Below are positions 14,477-22,011 of a stretch of 33,793 bases of DNA, in pieces. This DNA is from Clostridia bacterium (GTDB lineage: Bacteria > Bacillota > Clostridia > Oscillospirales > CAG-272). The position numbers and the translations under genes were made by a program. Numbering within the stretch: the first letter of the stretch is position 1; each line of letters begins with the position of its first letter. The notes under the pieces were generated by a model that saw nothing but the letters and a program-made list of their open reading frames with translations, did no database searches and was not told the origin of the DNA. Location of the stretch: positions 1 to 33,793 of the forward strand of contig JAFYOX010000062.1 in the NCBI GenBank assembly GCA_017547755.1, written 5' to 3'.

Positions 14477-14514
14477 AAACCTTCCGGTCATGCTCCGACC
14501 GTGAAGGTTTTTTT
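14477..14514 (+). terminator. Intrinsic terminator of rpsT
   Basis: Arms AAACCTTCCGGTC (14477-14489) and GACCGTGAAGGTTT (14497-14510) pair with one bulge, with a 7-nt loop. A run of seven T follows, starting within the stem. Confidence 0.85.
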
Positions 14515-14528
14515 GTTTTCCGGAACCC

Positions 14529-14558
14529 TTGACAAAGCATAAAATCATCCTTTATAAT
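14529..14558 (+). promoter_or_regulatory. Sigma-A promoter of the SGNH hydrolase and GNAT genes
   Basis: Perfect -35 TTGACA (14529-14534) and perfect -10 TATAAT (14553-14558), 18 nt apart. Transcription should start near 14565, so the whole repeat copy 4 lies in the 5' UTR. Confidence 0.8.
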
Positions 14559-14579
14559 AAAATCACAGAAACAAACGGT

Positions 14580-14663
14580 CTGCACGAATTTTGTCTGTCC
14601 GTTTGCTGAAAAGTTTTTGAAGAGGGGTTCGGGGAGGAACTTTTTTCAAAAAGTTCCTCCCCG
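14580..14663 (+). repeat. Dispersed palindromic repeat, copy 4 (half-unit, in a 5' UTR)
   Basis: A CTGCAC box (14580-14585), a spacer, the tail GAAAAGTTTTTGAAGAGGGG (14607-14626) and the palindrome 14630-14663 (CGGGGAGGAACTTTTTT and complement). It ends 13 nt before the SGNH start codon and so forms a stable hairpin next to the translation start. Confidence 0.8.
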
Positions 14664-14676
14664 AGAAAAAATCACC

Positions 14677-15333
14677 ATGAAAAACATCCTGATTTTCGGC
14701 GACTCCAATACATGGGGTTATGATATGGAACGGTATCTGCCCGATCTGGGGACGGCACAGCGCATGACGGCGGACGAACGCTGGGGCGGCCGTGTACGCA
14801 CCATCCTCGGGGAAGGGTATCATGTCATCGAAGACGCGCTCAACGCGCGTACGCTTATGTGGGACGACCCGTATTTCGAGAACCGCCACGGTCTGACCGG
14901 ACTGAAGACCGCGCTCGATACGCACGCACCGCTTGACCTCGTCGTACTTCAGCTCGGCTGCAACGAACTCAAGCATATGTTCAGCCTGACCGCCGGCATG
15001 ATCGCGTGCGGCATGGAAAAACTCGTTGAAGTGTGCTTCACGAAGTATTACGGCTATCCCGCACCGAAGGTCCTGCTGATCGCACCGCATCCGACGCATC
15101 CGAAGATCGGCGACCTGCTGTACGGCTTCAATTTCGGGCCGGAGGCGTATGAAAAGAGCGTACAGCTCGGTGAAAAATACCGTGCGATCGCGGAAAAGTA
15201 CGGCTGCGGCTTCCTCGACTGCGCGGAACTTGGATTTGAACTGAACGAAATCGACGGTCTGCACTACTCCAAGAAAGACCACGCGAAACTCGCGGACGCG
15301 GCGGCAGTGAAGATCAAAGAAATGATCGGGTAA
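14677..15333 (+). CDS. SGNH/GDSL-type hydrolase (arylesterase-like)
   Basis: A 218-residue cytoplasmic esterase-fold protein with no signal peptide. Block I is IFGDSNTWGYD (catalytic Ser), block II lies around GEGYHVIEDALNART (oxyanion Gly/Asn), block III is VLQLGCNELK (LGTND in most members, here GCNE), and block V is IDGLHYSKKDH (catalytic Asp and His). This pattern fits the arylesterase/acyl-CoA thioesterase-like group; the natural ester is unknown. The start at 14677 has no strong ribosome site; the open frame upstream runs through the repeat and is not coding. It is 3 nt from the GNAT gene, so the two are probably co-translated. Confidence 0.88.
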   Translation: MKNILIFGDSNTWGYDMERYLPDLGTAQRMTADERWGGRVRTILGEGYHVIEDALNARTLMWDDPYFENRHGLTGLKTALDTHAPLDLVVLQLGCNELKHMFSLTAGMIACGMEKLVEVCFTKYYGYPAPKVLLIAPHPTHPKIGDLLYGFNFGPEAYEKSVQLGEKYRAIAEKYGCGFLDCAELGFELNEIDGLHYSKKDHAKLADAAAVKIKEMIG

Positions 15334-15336
15334 GCC

Positions 15337-15852
15337 ATGTATCTGACGCATAAGGAACTCTGTATCCGGGAAGCCGGTGTCGGGGATGCGGAGCAGCTCT
15401 GTATCTGGTGGAACGACGGAAAGGTCATGGAACACGCGGGATTTCCGCTGGGACTGGGAACAACGGCGGAAGCCATTGCGGAAAAGATCCGGAAGGATCC
15501 CGGAAACTGCCGGCACATTCTTCTGTACCGGGATATTCCCATCGGTGAAATGAACTACCGGGAAACCGAACCGGACGTCTGTGAGATCGGGATCAAGATC
15601 TGCGATTTTTCCATGCAGAACAAAGGGTTCGGGAAAATTGCGCTCAGTATGTTCCTTGCCGCGCTGTTCGGAACGTACCGGAAAATTATTCTCGACACCA
15701 ATCTGCGCAACGAGCGCGCCCAGCATGTTTACGAACAGCTTGGATTTGAAAAAGTCCGTGTCCGTGAAAATTCGTGGAAGGATCAGCTCGGAAACTGGCA
15801 GTCTGCTGTGGACTACGAACTGACGGAAGAAAAATTCCGGCCGTATCTGTGA
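15337..15852 (+). CDS. GNAT family N-acetyltransferase (RimJ/RimL type)
   Basis: A 171-residue acetyl-CoA-dependent acetyltransferase. The N-terminal strand ELCIREAGVGDAEQL, the beta4 strand CEIGIKICD, the acetyl-CoA pyrophosphate loop QNKGFGKIAL (Q/RxxGxG/A) and the C-terminal NLRNERAQHVYEQLGFEKV are all present. The form resembles RimJ/RimL-like enzymes that modify protein N-termini or small amines, but the acceptor cannot be read from sequence. It follows the SGNH gene by 3 nt with a weak ribosome site, implying coupled translation, and is closed by an intrinsic terminator. Confidence 0.9.
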   Translation: MYLTHKELCIREAGVGDAEQLCIWWNDGKVMEHAGFPLGLGTTAEAIAEKIRKDPGNCRHILLYRDIPIGEMNYRETEPDVCEIGIKICDFSMQNKGFGKIALSMFLAALFGTYRKIILDTNLRNERAQHVYEQLGFEKVRVRENSWKDQLGNWQSAVDYELTEEKFRPYL

Positions 15853-15876
15853 TACGGCGGAGAACCGATAAAAAAA

Positions 15877-15908
15877 GTCACGGGTTGCACGTCCCGTGAC
15901 TTTTTTTT
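15877..15908 (+). terminator. Intrinsic terminator of the SGNH-GNAT operon
   Basis: Perfect 8-bp stem GTCACGGG/CCCGTGAC (15877-15884, 15893-15900) followed at once by eight T. Confidence 0.9.
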
Positions 15909-15942
15909 AACCCCCGGTTAATCTCCGTTTCCCGCGTGTACC

Positions 15943-15971
15943 TTGCGCGCTTCACGAAAATCCGGTATACT
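15943..15971 (+). promoter_or_regulatory. Promoter of the XRE regulator
   Basis: -35 TTGCGC (15943-15948) and -10 TATACT (15966-15971), 17 nt apart. A GAGGT ribosome site precedes the ATG at 16022. No clear dyad operator was seen. Confidence 0.65.
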
Positions 15972-16021
15972 ATCCCCAGAACAAGCCGGCGGTTCAATCC
16001 AACAGAAACGAGGTACACCCC

Positions 16022-17143
16022 ATGAATCTTGCCATCGGCGAAACCATCAAACGCCTGCGCCGCGAACGCGGCATCACGCAGGAAACCCTCGCGGAGTATA
16101 TGAACGTCTCCACACCCGCCGTCTCCAAATGGGAACGCGGCGAAACGCTTCCCGACATCACGATGATTTTTCCGCTCGCGTCCTATTTCGGCGTGACCGC
16201 GGACGAACTGCTCGGTTTCGACGCCGCCAAAAGCGAGCAGAAGATCCAGGCCATTCTCGACGAATACCATCGTCTCGGCGCAATTGGGAAGGATCACGAA
16301 AAATTCGACCTCATGATGCAGGCGTACGCCGAATTCCCGAACGACTGGCGCATCGTCGAGGAATATATGTGGCAGCTCAACTACGATCCGCACCATTTGG
16401 AGGAACCCTACGGAAACGAAGTCCACAAGGACGAACTTTACCGCCTCTGCGACCGCGTGCTGACCGAATGCACCGCCGATTCTCCGCGTTACGCCGCGCT
16501 GTCCATCCTCGGCGGACTGTACGTGGTTGACGGACAGATCGACAAAGCGGTTGAAACGGCGAAACGCTTCCCGCCGTCGTATCTGACACAGGAATGGGAG
16601 CTTGAAAACATCTGGGAGCGCGGCAGTGACGAATGGTGGAAGCAGGCAAGAGAGAATACGTGGAGCATTATGTACGACCTGCAGGTCAAAATCCGCAATG
16701 CCGGACTGTATGCGTCCGATCCTGCCGAACAGATCCGTCTGCTGCAAAAAGCGATTGCCGTAATTGAACTGATCTTCGACGACGGTGATTACGGCTTCTG
16801 TCATTACGATCTGTGTGAACTGCATCTGTGGATCGCCAACCGGTACGTACAGCTGGACGACATCCCGGCGGCGCTCGAGCATTACGAAAAGGGCTTTGCT
16901 CATGCAAAGCAGTACGACAGCCTGTCGCGGAAGAGCGTGCATACGTCGTTCCTTGTGCGCGGGTATGTACAGGATATGTCGCAGGTCACCAGTGGCTCGC
17001 AGGTGAACGAAGTGGCGAGAGAACTTGCGTACGTCCGGAAATGCGGGGTTTACGAAAAGGTGAAGGATCTGCCGGAGATGCAGGCGATCCTTGCGGAATA
17101 CGAACCGTTTGCAGGGGAAAAGCGGGATTATACGAAGGAATAA
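16022..17143 (+). CDS. XRE-type helix-turn-helix regulator with long C-terminal domain
   Basis: A 373-residue DNA-binding protein. Residues about 5-65 are a Cro/C1 helix-turn-helix (IGETIKRLRRERGITQETLA, then VSTPAVSKWERGETLPD). The rest is helical with many Trp and Tyr and resembles the TPR-like sensor domains in large XRE regulators of Clostridia: repeated pairs such as DGQIDKAVETAKRFP and DDIPAALEHYEKGFAHAKQYD look like tetratricopeptide helices. Such proteins usually bind a peptide or small ligand; the target genes are not evident. It has its own promoter and a bidirectional terminator and faces the MATE gene tail to tail. Confidence 0.88.
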   Translation: MNLAIGETIKRLRRERGITQETLAEYMNVSTPAVSKWERGETLPDITMIFPLASYFGVTADELLGFDAAKSEQKIQAILDEYHRLGAIGKDHEKFDLMMQAYAEFPNDWRIVEEYMWQLNYDPHHLEEPYGNEVHKDELYRLCDRVLTECTADSPRYAALSILGGLYVVDGQIDKAVETAKRFPPSYLTQEWELENIWERGSDEWWKQARENTWSIMYDLQVKIRNAGLYASDPAEQIRLLQKAIAVIELIFDDGDYGFCHYDLCELHLWIANRYVQLDDIPAALEHYEKGFAHAKQYDSLSRKSVHTSFLVRGYVQDMSQVTSGSQVNEVARELAYVRKCGVYEKVKDLPEMQAILAEYEPFAGEKRDYTKE

Positions 17144-17151
17144 GGGAATAA

Positions 17152-17177
17152 GAAAAAGCACCTTCGGGTGCTTTTTC
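17152..17177. terminator. Bidirectional intrinsic terminator between XRE and MATE genes
   Basis: A perfect 11-bp stem with a TTCG tetraloop (GAAAAAGCACC/GGTGCTTTTTC). T tracts form the 3' arm in both directions, so it serves both convergent genes. Confidence 0.85.
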
Positions 17178-17186
17178 GATTTGGAT

Positions 17187-18575
17187 CTATATTTTCTTCA
17201 TCCAGTTGCCGCTGTTGACCTTCACAACTGCCACGATGCATTTCAGGATCTGGTCTGCCTTGAGGCATATGAAAATGAATACCGGGTGCAGTTCGAAGAT
17301 GAACGCCGCCGCGAACGAGGACGGGAGAACAAGCCCCCACATGAAGATGATGTCGTTGAACAGGACGAATTTCGTATCGCCGCCGCCGCGGACGATCCCC
17401 GTCAGACACGGCATCTGGTACGACGAGCCGATGACCGTGACCGACAGCACCGTCATGAACTGGATGGCGAGCGTCATGGTATCGGGCGTAATGTTGTAGA
17501 AGCCGATGATGAAGTCCTTGAACAGGAACAGCGCAAGACCCGTCGCCGAGCCGATGCACAGGAACACGATCTGCAGAACGTGCGCGCGGTGCATGACTTC
17601 CTTTTTCAGAAGATCGGCACCCGCATCCTTGCCTTCGCCGATCGTCTTGCCGATCATGACGGACGCCGCCGTTGCGGAACCGTAGGAGAAGACGGAGATG
17701 ATCTGGAAGACCGTGGACGCGATGCTGTTCGCGGAGATGACCGGGTCGGTCAGACGTCCGAGGATCGCGGTCTGCATTCCCATCGCGATGCCCCATGAGG
17801 TACCGGAGAGCACAACGGGAAGGCTGACGCGGAGGAATTTGCCGACTGCTTCCCTGGAGGTGCGGAACATTTCGGCGGCTTTTACCTTCAGTTTCCTGTC
17901 AAAGAAGGCGAGGTAAACAACGATATATCCGGTTTCGACGACACGTGCCGCGAGGGTAGCGATCGCCGCACCTTCGATGCCGAGTTCCGGGGCACCGAAC
18001 TTACCGAAAATGAGCGTATAATTCAGCACAAGGTTGACAAGCAGGGAAATGCACGAAGCGATAAATCCGACGAACGCGCTTTCCACACTGCGGAGCATGC
18101 CGAGCATGACCTGCGAAGCCGCAAAGAAGATGTAGGAGAAGCAGACGATGCGGAGGTATTTGGTCGCTTCTTCGATGACGTACGCCTTGTCCGTGAAGAT
18201 GGACAGAAGCGGTACCGGAGCGGCGAGTGCGGCGATCATCATGATCCCGGAGAGGGACAGACCGATCAGAAGTCCGCACGCGGCGGTCTTCTTGATGCCG
18301 GGGATGTTCTTTTCTCCCCAGTGGCGCGAGGAAATGACGACCGTACCGTCGGCAACGCCGTTGAGCATCATCTGCAGGAGGAACTGGAGCTGGTTGACGA
18401 TGAACACGCCGGAGAGGGCAAGCTCGGAGTACCGGCCGAGCATGATGTTGTCGAGCAGATTGACGCCGTACACGATGACGTTCTGGAACGCGATGGTGAC
18501 GAGCAGGCGGCCGTACCGCCGCCAGAAGTCCGAACGTGCGGACTTGGAAGAGATGTCGGGAAGGGTGGAAGTCAT
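17187..18575 (-). CDS. MATE family efflux transporter
   Basis: A 462-residue inner-membrane antiporter of the multidrug and toxic compound extrusion family, driven by Na+ or H+. About 12 hydrophobic spans are visible. Early markers are LVTIAFQNVIVYGVNLLDNIMLGRYSE; the second half repeats the fold from PVVLSGTSWGIAMGMQTAILG, and MPCLTGIVRGGGDTKFVL is a common family segment. Length is normal. The ATG follows AAAGGACGG. It is a single gene with no regulator next to it; the XRE gene is convergent, so control by it is not implied. The transported compounds cannot be inferred. Confidence 0.92.
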   Translation of the reverse strand: MTSTLPDISSKSARSDFWRRYGRLLVTIAFQNVIVYGVNLLDNIMLGRYSELALSGVFIVNQLQFLLQMMLNGVADGTVVISSRHWGEKNIPGIKKTAACGLLIGLSLSGIMMIAALAAPVPLLSIFTDKAYVIEEATKYLRIVCFSYIFFAASQVMLGMLRSVESAFVGFIASCISLLVNLVLNYTLIFGKFGAPELGIEGAAIATLAARVVETGYIVVYLAFFDRKLKVKAAEMFRTSREAVGKFLRVSLPVVLSGTSWGIAMGMQTAILGRLTDPVISANSIASTVFQIISVFSYGSATAASVMIGKTIGEGKDAGADLLKKEVMHRAHVLQIVFLCIGSATGLALFLFKDFIIGFYNITPDTMTLAIQFMTVLSVTVIGSSYQMPCLTGIVRGGGDTKFVLFNDIIFMWGLVLPSSFAAAFIFELHPVFIFICLKADQILKCIVAVVKVNSGNWMKKI

Positions 18576-18749
18576 GACAGCACCGTCCTTTATAAAGTGG
18601 AAAAACGTCTGTGGAAAATTATCAGATAACTGTCACACAAACGCCTTTCAATGAACATTTTGGTTTCATAAAATTATGGGGAAGGGGATCTCCGTGTCCG
18701 CCGATGTGCGGGGGACGGAGAAATGCTTCCTTTTCCGGAAAACGTGGGA

Positions 18750-19766
18750 TCACACGCGCATCCGGCTGATGTTGATGGAGCCTTCGGGGATGTGCGAGAT
18801 GTTGTCAAGGCTCTTGCCGGTACCGATGGCGACGCACTGGATCGGACGATCCGCCACGCGTGTCCGGATGTCGGTCGCGTAGTTGATGAGCCGGTCGAGA
18901 CCGTACAGCAGGCTTCCGCCGCCCGTCATGACAATGCCGTTCGAGAGAATGTCGCCGATGAGTTCCGGAGGCGTCCGTTCAATGACGGAGCAGATCGCTT
19001 CGATCACCGCCGTGAGGGGTTCTTCGAGCGCATTGGGGATCTCATGGGAATGGATCCGTACCACACGGGGAAGTCCCTGGATGAGGCAGCGTCCCTTGAC
19101 GTCGAGATAACGGGGTTCTTCTCTGGGCCACGCGGAGCCGATCTTGATCTTGATTTCTTCCGCCGTCCGTTCGCCGATGAGGACGTTGTGCTTCCGGCGG
19201 ACGTAGCGGATGATGGCTTCGTCGAACTTGTCGCCCGCCACCTTGATGGATTCGGAGACGACCACGCCGCCGAGGGACAGCACCGCGATGTCGGTGGTAC
19301 CGCCGCCGATGTCAACGACCATGTGACCGTTGGGTGCGGAGATATCGATGCCTGCGCCGATGGCTGCAGCAACCGGTTCCTCGATGAGGTAGGTGCGCTT
19401 GGCGCCCGCCTGGGTCGCAGCGTCCACGACGGAGCGTTCCTCAACTTCGGTGATGCCGGAGGGAACGCAGATGATGACGCGGGGCTTGAAGATGACGGAA
19501 CCGCCGCACGCGCGCTTGATGAAGTGCTGGATCATGCGGAACGTGATCTCGTACTGGCTGATGACGCCGTCGCGGAGAGGGCGTACCGCCGTGATATTGC
19601 CGGGAGTACGGCCGAGCATCATCTGTGCTTCGCGGCCGAACTTGAGGATCTTGTCTGTATTTTTATCGATTGCAACAACGGAGGGTTCTCGGATCACGAT
19701 CCCCTTACCTTTGACATACACGAGGACCGAGGCAGTCCCGAGGTCAATTCCGATGTCTTTGCTCAT
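18750..19766 (-). CDS. mreB: Rod shape-determining actin homologue MreB/Mbl
   Basis: A 338-residue actin-like ATPase that forms membrane-bound filaments guiding lateral wall synthesis. Phosphate 1 loop IGIDLGTASVLVYVKGKG, connect and phosphate 2 VVDIGGGTTDIAVLSLGG, adenosine region GIVMTGGGSLLYGLDRLI and catalytic CVPSGITEVEERSV are present. The start at Met 19766 (MSKDIGIDLG) is family-typical, although the nearest AAAGG is about 16 nt away; a TTG 12 codons upstream is the alternative. No mreC or mreD follows, so this is an orphan copy, as with mbl in Bacillus. It is divergent from the GldA-type operon. Confidence 0.93.
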   Translation of the reverse strand: MSKDIGIDLGTASVLVYVKGKGIVIREPSVVAIDKNTDKILKFGREAQMMLGRTPGNITAVRPLRDGVISQYEITFRMIQHFIKRACGGSVIFKPRVIICVPSGITEVEERSVVDAATQAGAKRTYLIEEPVAAAIGAGIDISAPNGHMVVDIGGGTTDIAVLSLGGVVVSESIKVAGDKFDEAIIRYVRRKHNVLIGERTAEEIKIKIGSAWPREEPRYLDVKGRCLIQGLPRVVRIHSHEIPNALEEPLTAVIEAICSVIERTPPELIGDILSNGIVMTGGGSLLYGLDRLINYATDIRTRVADRPIQCVAIGTGKSLDNISHIPEGSINISRMRV

Positions 19767-19838
19767 TCTGTAATAACCCGTACCTTTCGCTTGGAAATTC
19801 AAGTGAAAACTTTGTTGAAAATGAAGATATCACATATT

Positions 19839-19867
19839 ATTATACATCATGGGGATATAATTTGCAA
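19839..19867 (-). promoter_or_regulatory. Sigma-A promoter of mreB/mbl
   Basis: On the minus strand -35 TTGCAA (19862-19867) and perfect -10 TATAAT (19839-19844), 17 nt apart, about 70 nt upstream of the chosen start codon. Confidence 0.8.
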
Positions 19868-19937
19868 TAGAAGGAAGAAAAATGTCGGAAGGACATTTTA
19901 AAATTGTCAGTTTATTCAAGACTTTGTAAGCATAACG

Positions 19938-19946
19938 TGCTATAAT
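19938..19946 (+). promoter_or_regulatory. Extended -10 promoter of the GldA-type operon
   Basis: TGCTATAAT is a perfect extended -10 element. No good -35 lies 16-18 nt upstream (AAGACT at 17). The leader to the start codon is about 45 nt. Confidence 0.65.
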
Positions 19947-19999
19947 ATAAAAACGCCATAATTATTAAATTTACATATATTTCCCGGAGGACTACTGCA

Positions 20000-21115
20000 T
20001 TGATTGAAGTGAAAAACCTCGTCAAACGCTACGGCGATAATACCGCCGTCCGCGGCGTCAGCTTCACCGTCGAGAAAGGCCGCATCTACGGCTTCCTCGG
20101 CCCCAACGGCGCCGGAAAATCCACGACCATGAACATCATTACCGGATGCCTTGCTGCGACCGAAGGTGAAGTCACCATCGGCGGCTACGACATCTACGAA
20201 GATCCGGTCGAAGCCAAGGCGATGATCGGCTATCTTCCCGAACAGCCGCCGCTGTACATGGACATGACGCCCTACGAATACCTCGGATTCGTCGGACGTG
20301 CCAAGGGACTGCGCGGCGACAAGCTGTACAAAGCCGTTGATTCCGCTGTCGCAAAGACCGGACTGACCGCGTACGCCGACCGTCTGATCAAGAATCTCTC
20401 CAAGGGTTACAAGCAGCGCGTCGGGATCGCACAGGCGATCATCGGGGACCCCGAGATCATTATCCTCGACGAACCCACCGTCGGTCTTGACCCCCGTCAG
20501 ATCATCGAGATCCGCGAACTCATCCGCGAACTCGGACAGGACCATACCGTTATTCTGTCGAGCCATATCCTGACCGAAATTTCCGCGGTCTGCGATTATG
20601 TGATCATCATCGCAAAGGGACGCATTGTGGCGAGCGATACCCTTGAAAACCTCACCAAGCTTTATGAAGGCAGAAACTACGTCGATCTCACCGCGCGCGG
20701 CGACGAAGACAAGATCCGCCGGATCATCAATTCCATCCCCGGTGCGGAAAGTGCGGAACTTGACGCGGGCGAAATGGGCCGCGTTCACGCACGCATTGCG
20801 ATGCAGAAGGAGGTCGATATCCGCGAAGACCTGTTCTTCCGGTTTGCCGATGCGAAGGTGCCGATTCTCTCGATGGATTATGAGGAAGTCACCCTGGAAA
20901 AGGTCTTCCTTGAACTGACCGGCGATCATTTTGAACCCGGAACCGTCGCAGCGGAAGAATCCGGCGAGGAAGCTCCCGCAGAAGAAATTCCTGCGGAAGA
21001 ACCTTCCGCGGAAGAATCCGTTCCGGCACCGGAACCGGCGGAAAAGCTTGCGGAACCGGCGAAAAACGGAAACGATGACGACTACACACCGCTGTTCGGC
21101 GGCAACGGAACCTGA
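20000..21115 (+). CDS. ABC transporter ATP-binding protein (GldA-like)
   Basis: A 371-residue cytoplasmic ATPase subunit of an ABC-2-type complex. Walker A is GPNGAGKST, the Q-loop is in YLPEQPPLYMDMTPYEYLG, the signature is NLSKGYKQRVGIAQA, Walker B IIILDEPTVGLDP and the switch His is in ILSSHILTE. Residues after about 310 form an acidic Pro/Glu/Ala-rich tail ending DDDYTPLFGGNGT, not needed for ATPase function and of unknown role. The start codon is TTG at 20000, supported by GGAGG 8 nt before it; no ATG fits. Three further genes follow closely: permease, GldG-like and DUF4340. Confidence 0.93.
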   Translation: MIEVKNLVKRYGDNTAVRGVSFTVEKGRIYGFLGPNGAGKSTTMNIITGCLAATEGEVTIGGYDIYEDPVEAKAMIGYLPEQPPLYMDMTPYEYLGFVGRAKGLRGDKLYKAVDSAVAKTGLTAYADRLIKNLSKGYKQRVGIAQAIIGDPEIIILDEPTVGLDPRQIIEIRELIRELGQDHTVILSSHILTEISAVCDYVIIIAKGRIVASDTLENLTKLYEGRNYVDLTARGDEDKIRRIINSIPGAESAELDAGEMGRVHARIAMQKEVDIREDLFFRFADAKVPILSMDYEEVTLEKVFLELTGDHFEPGTVAAEESGEEAPAEEIPAEEPSAEESVPAPEPAEKLAEPAKNGNDDDYTPLFGGNGT

Positions 21116-21129
21116 ACCGGAGGAAGATC

Positions 21130-21993
21130 ATGTCTGCTGTATACAGAAAAGAACTGAGAACTTACTTTACCGGCATGACTGCGCCGGTGTTCATCGCCTT
21201 TATCCTGCTGATGACCGGGATTTTTACCGTGGTCTACAACCTGCAGGGACTTTACCCCAATTTTGAAGTGACCGTCAATCAGGTGGTCTTCGTGTATCTG
21301 CTCGCGGTTCCCGTGCTGACCATGCGCTCCGTCGCGGAAGAAAAGCACAGCCGCACCGACCAGCTCCTGTACTCCCTGCCGGTGAGCATGACCTCCATCG
21401 TTATGGCGAAGTACCTCGCCATGGTGACCGTTCTTGCGATCCCGGTCGCTGTGATGGCGTTCTACCCCCTTCTCCTCGCTTCCTTCGGGACCGTGCATCT
21501 CGCGTCCGCGTACGGAATGCTGCTGGCGTTCTTCCTGCTCGGCTCCGCACTGATCGCGATCGGGATGTTTATCTCGTCTCTGACCGAAAGCCAGGTCATC
21601 GCGGCGGTGGTCAGCCTTGCCGTGACTCTGCTGATCTACTTCATGTCCGGTCTTGCCAACATGATCTCTGCCGACGCGTCCGTTTCCCTGATCGCGTTCC
21701 TTGCCCTTGCCGCAGTGATCGGTCTGGTGGTCAACGCCATGATCCGGAACACGGTGCTTTCCCTCAGCGTGACCGCGATCCTCGCGCTGGTGACGATCGG
21801 CGTATATCTGGTGGACTCCAGCCTGTTTGCCGGTGCGGTACCGGAAATTCTTTCCGCAGTTTCCCTGTTTGACCGTCTGACGACGTTCCAGAACGGGATG
21901 TTCGACCTTACCGCGATCATTTTCTATCTTTCCGTCTGCGGACTGTTCGTTTATCTGACGGTACAGTCTCTGGAAAAGAAGCGCTGGAACTGA
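21130..21993 (+). CDS. ABC-2 type permease (GldF-like)
   Basis: A 287-residue polytopic membrane protein with six hydrophobic spans, pairing with the upstream ATPase. The cytoplasmic start MSAVYRKELRTYFTG is typical of ABC-2 permeases that begin with a short amphipathic helix. SVAEEKHSRTDQLLYSLPVSM is the conserved coupling segment (RSxxEEKxxGTLELLL type). A CCGGAGGA ribosome site lies just before the ATG, 14 nt after the ATPase stop. With its neighbours it matches the GldA-GldF-GldG arrangement first named in gliding Bacteroidetes, widespread without gliding in Firmicutes. Confidence 0.9.
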   Translation: MSAVYRKELRTYFTGMTAPVFIAFILLMTGIFTVVYNLQGLYPNFEVTVNQVVFVYLLAVPVLTMRSVAEEKHSRTDQLLYSLPVSMTSIVMAKYLAMVTVLAIPVAVMAFYPLLLASFGTVHLASAYGMLLAFFLLGSALIAIGMFISSLTESQVIAAVVSLAVTLLIYFMSGLANMISADASVSLIAFLALAAVIGLVVNAMIRNTVLSLSVTAILALVTIGVYLVDSSLFAGAVPEILSAVSLFDRLTTFQNGMFDLTAIIFYLSVCGLFVYLTVQSLEKKRWN

Positions 21994-22011
21994 CGGAAGG
22001 AGAAAACAACG

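Noticed and set aside
18576-18660. Possible promoter for the MATE gene (TTGAAA or GATAAT boxes)
   Set aside because: No pair of boxes at 16-18 nt spacing fits better than chance.
18690-18720. Hairpin after mreB (CTCCGT/ACGGAG with inner G/C pairs)
   Set aside because: Bulged stem and no T tract on the minus strand; not strong enough to list as a terminator.
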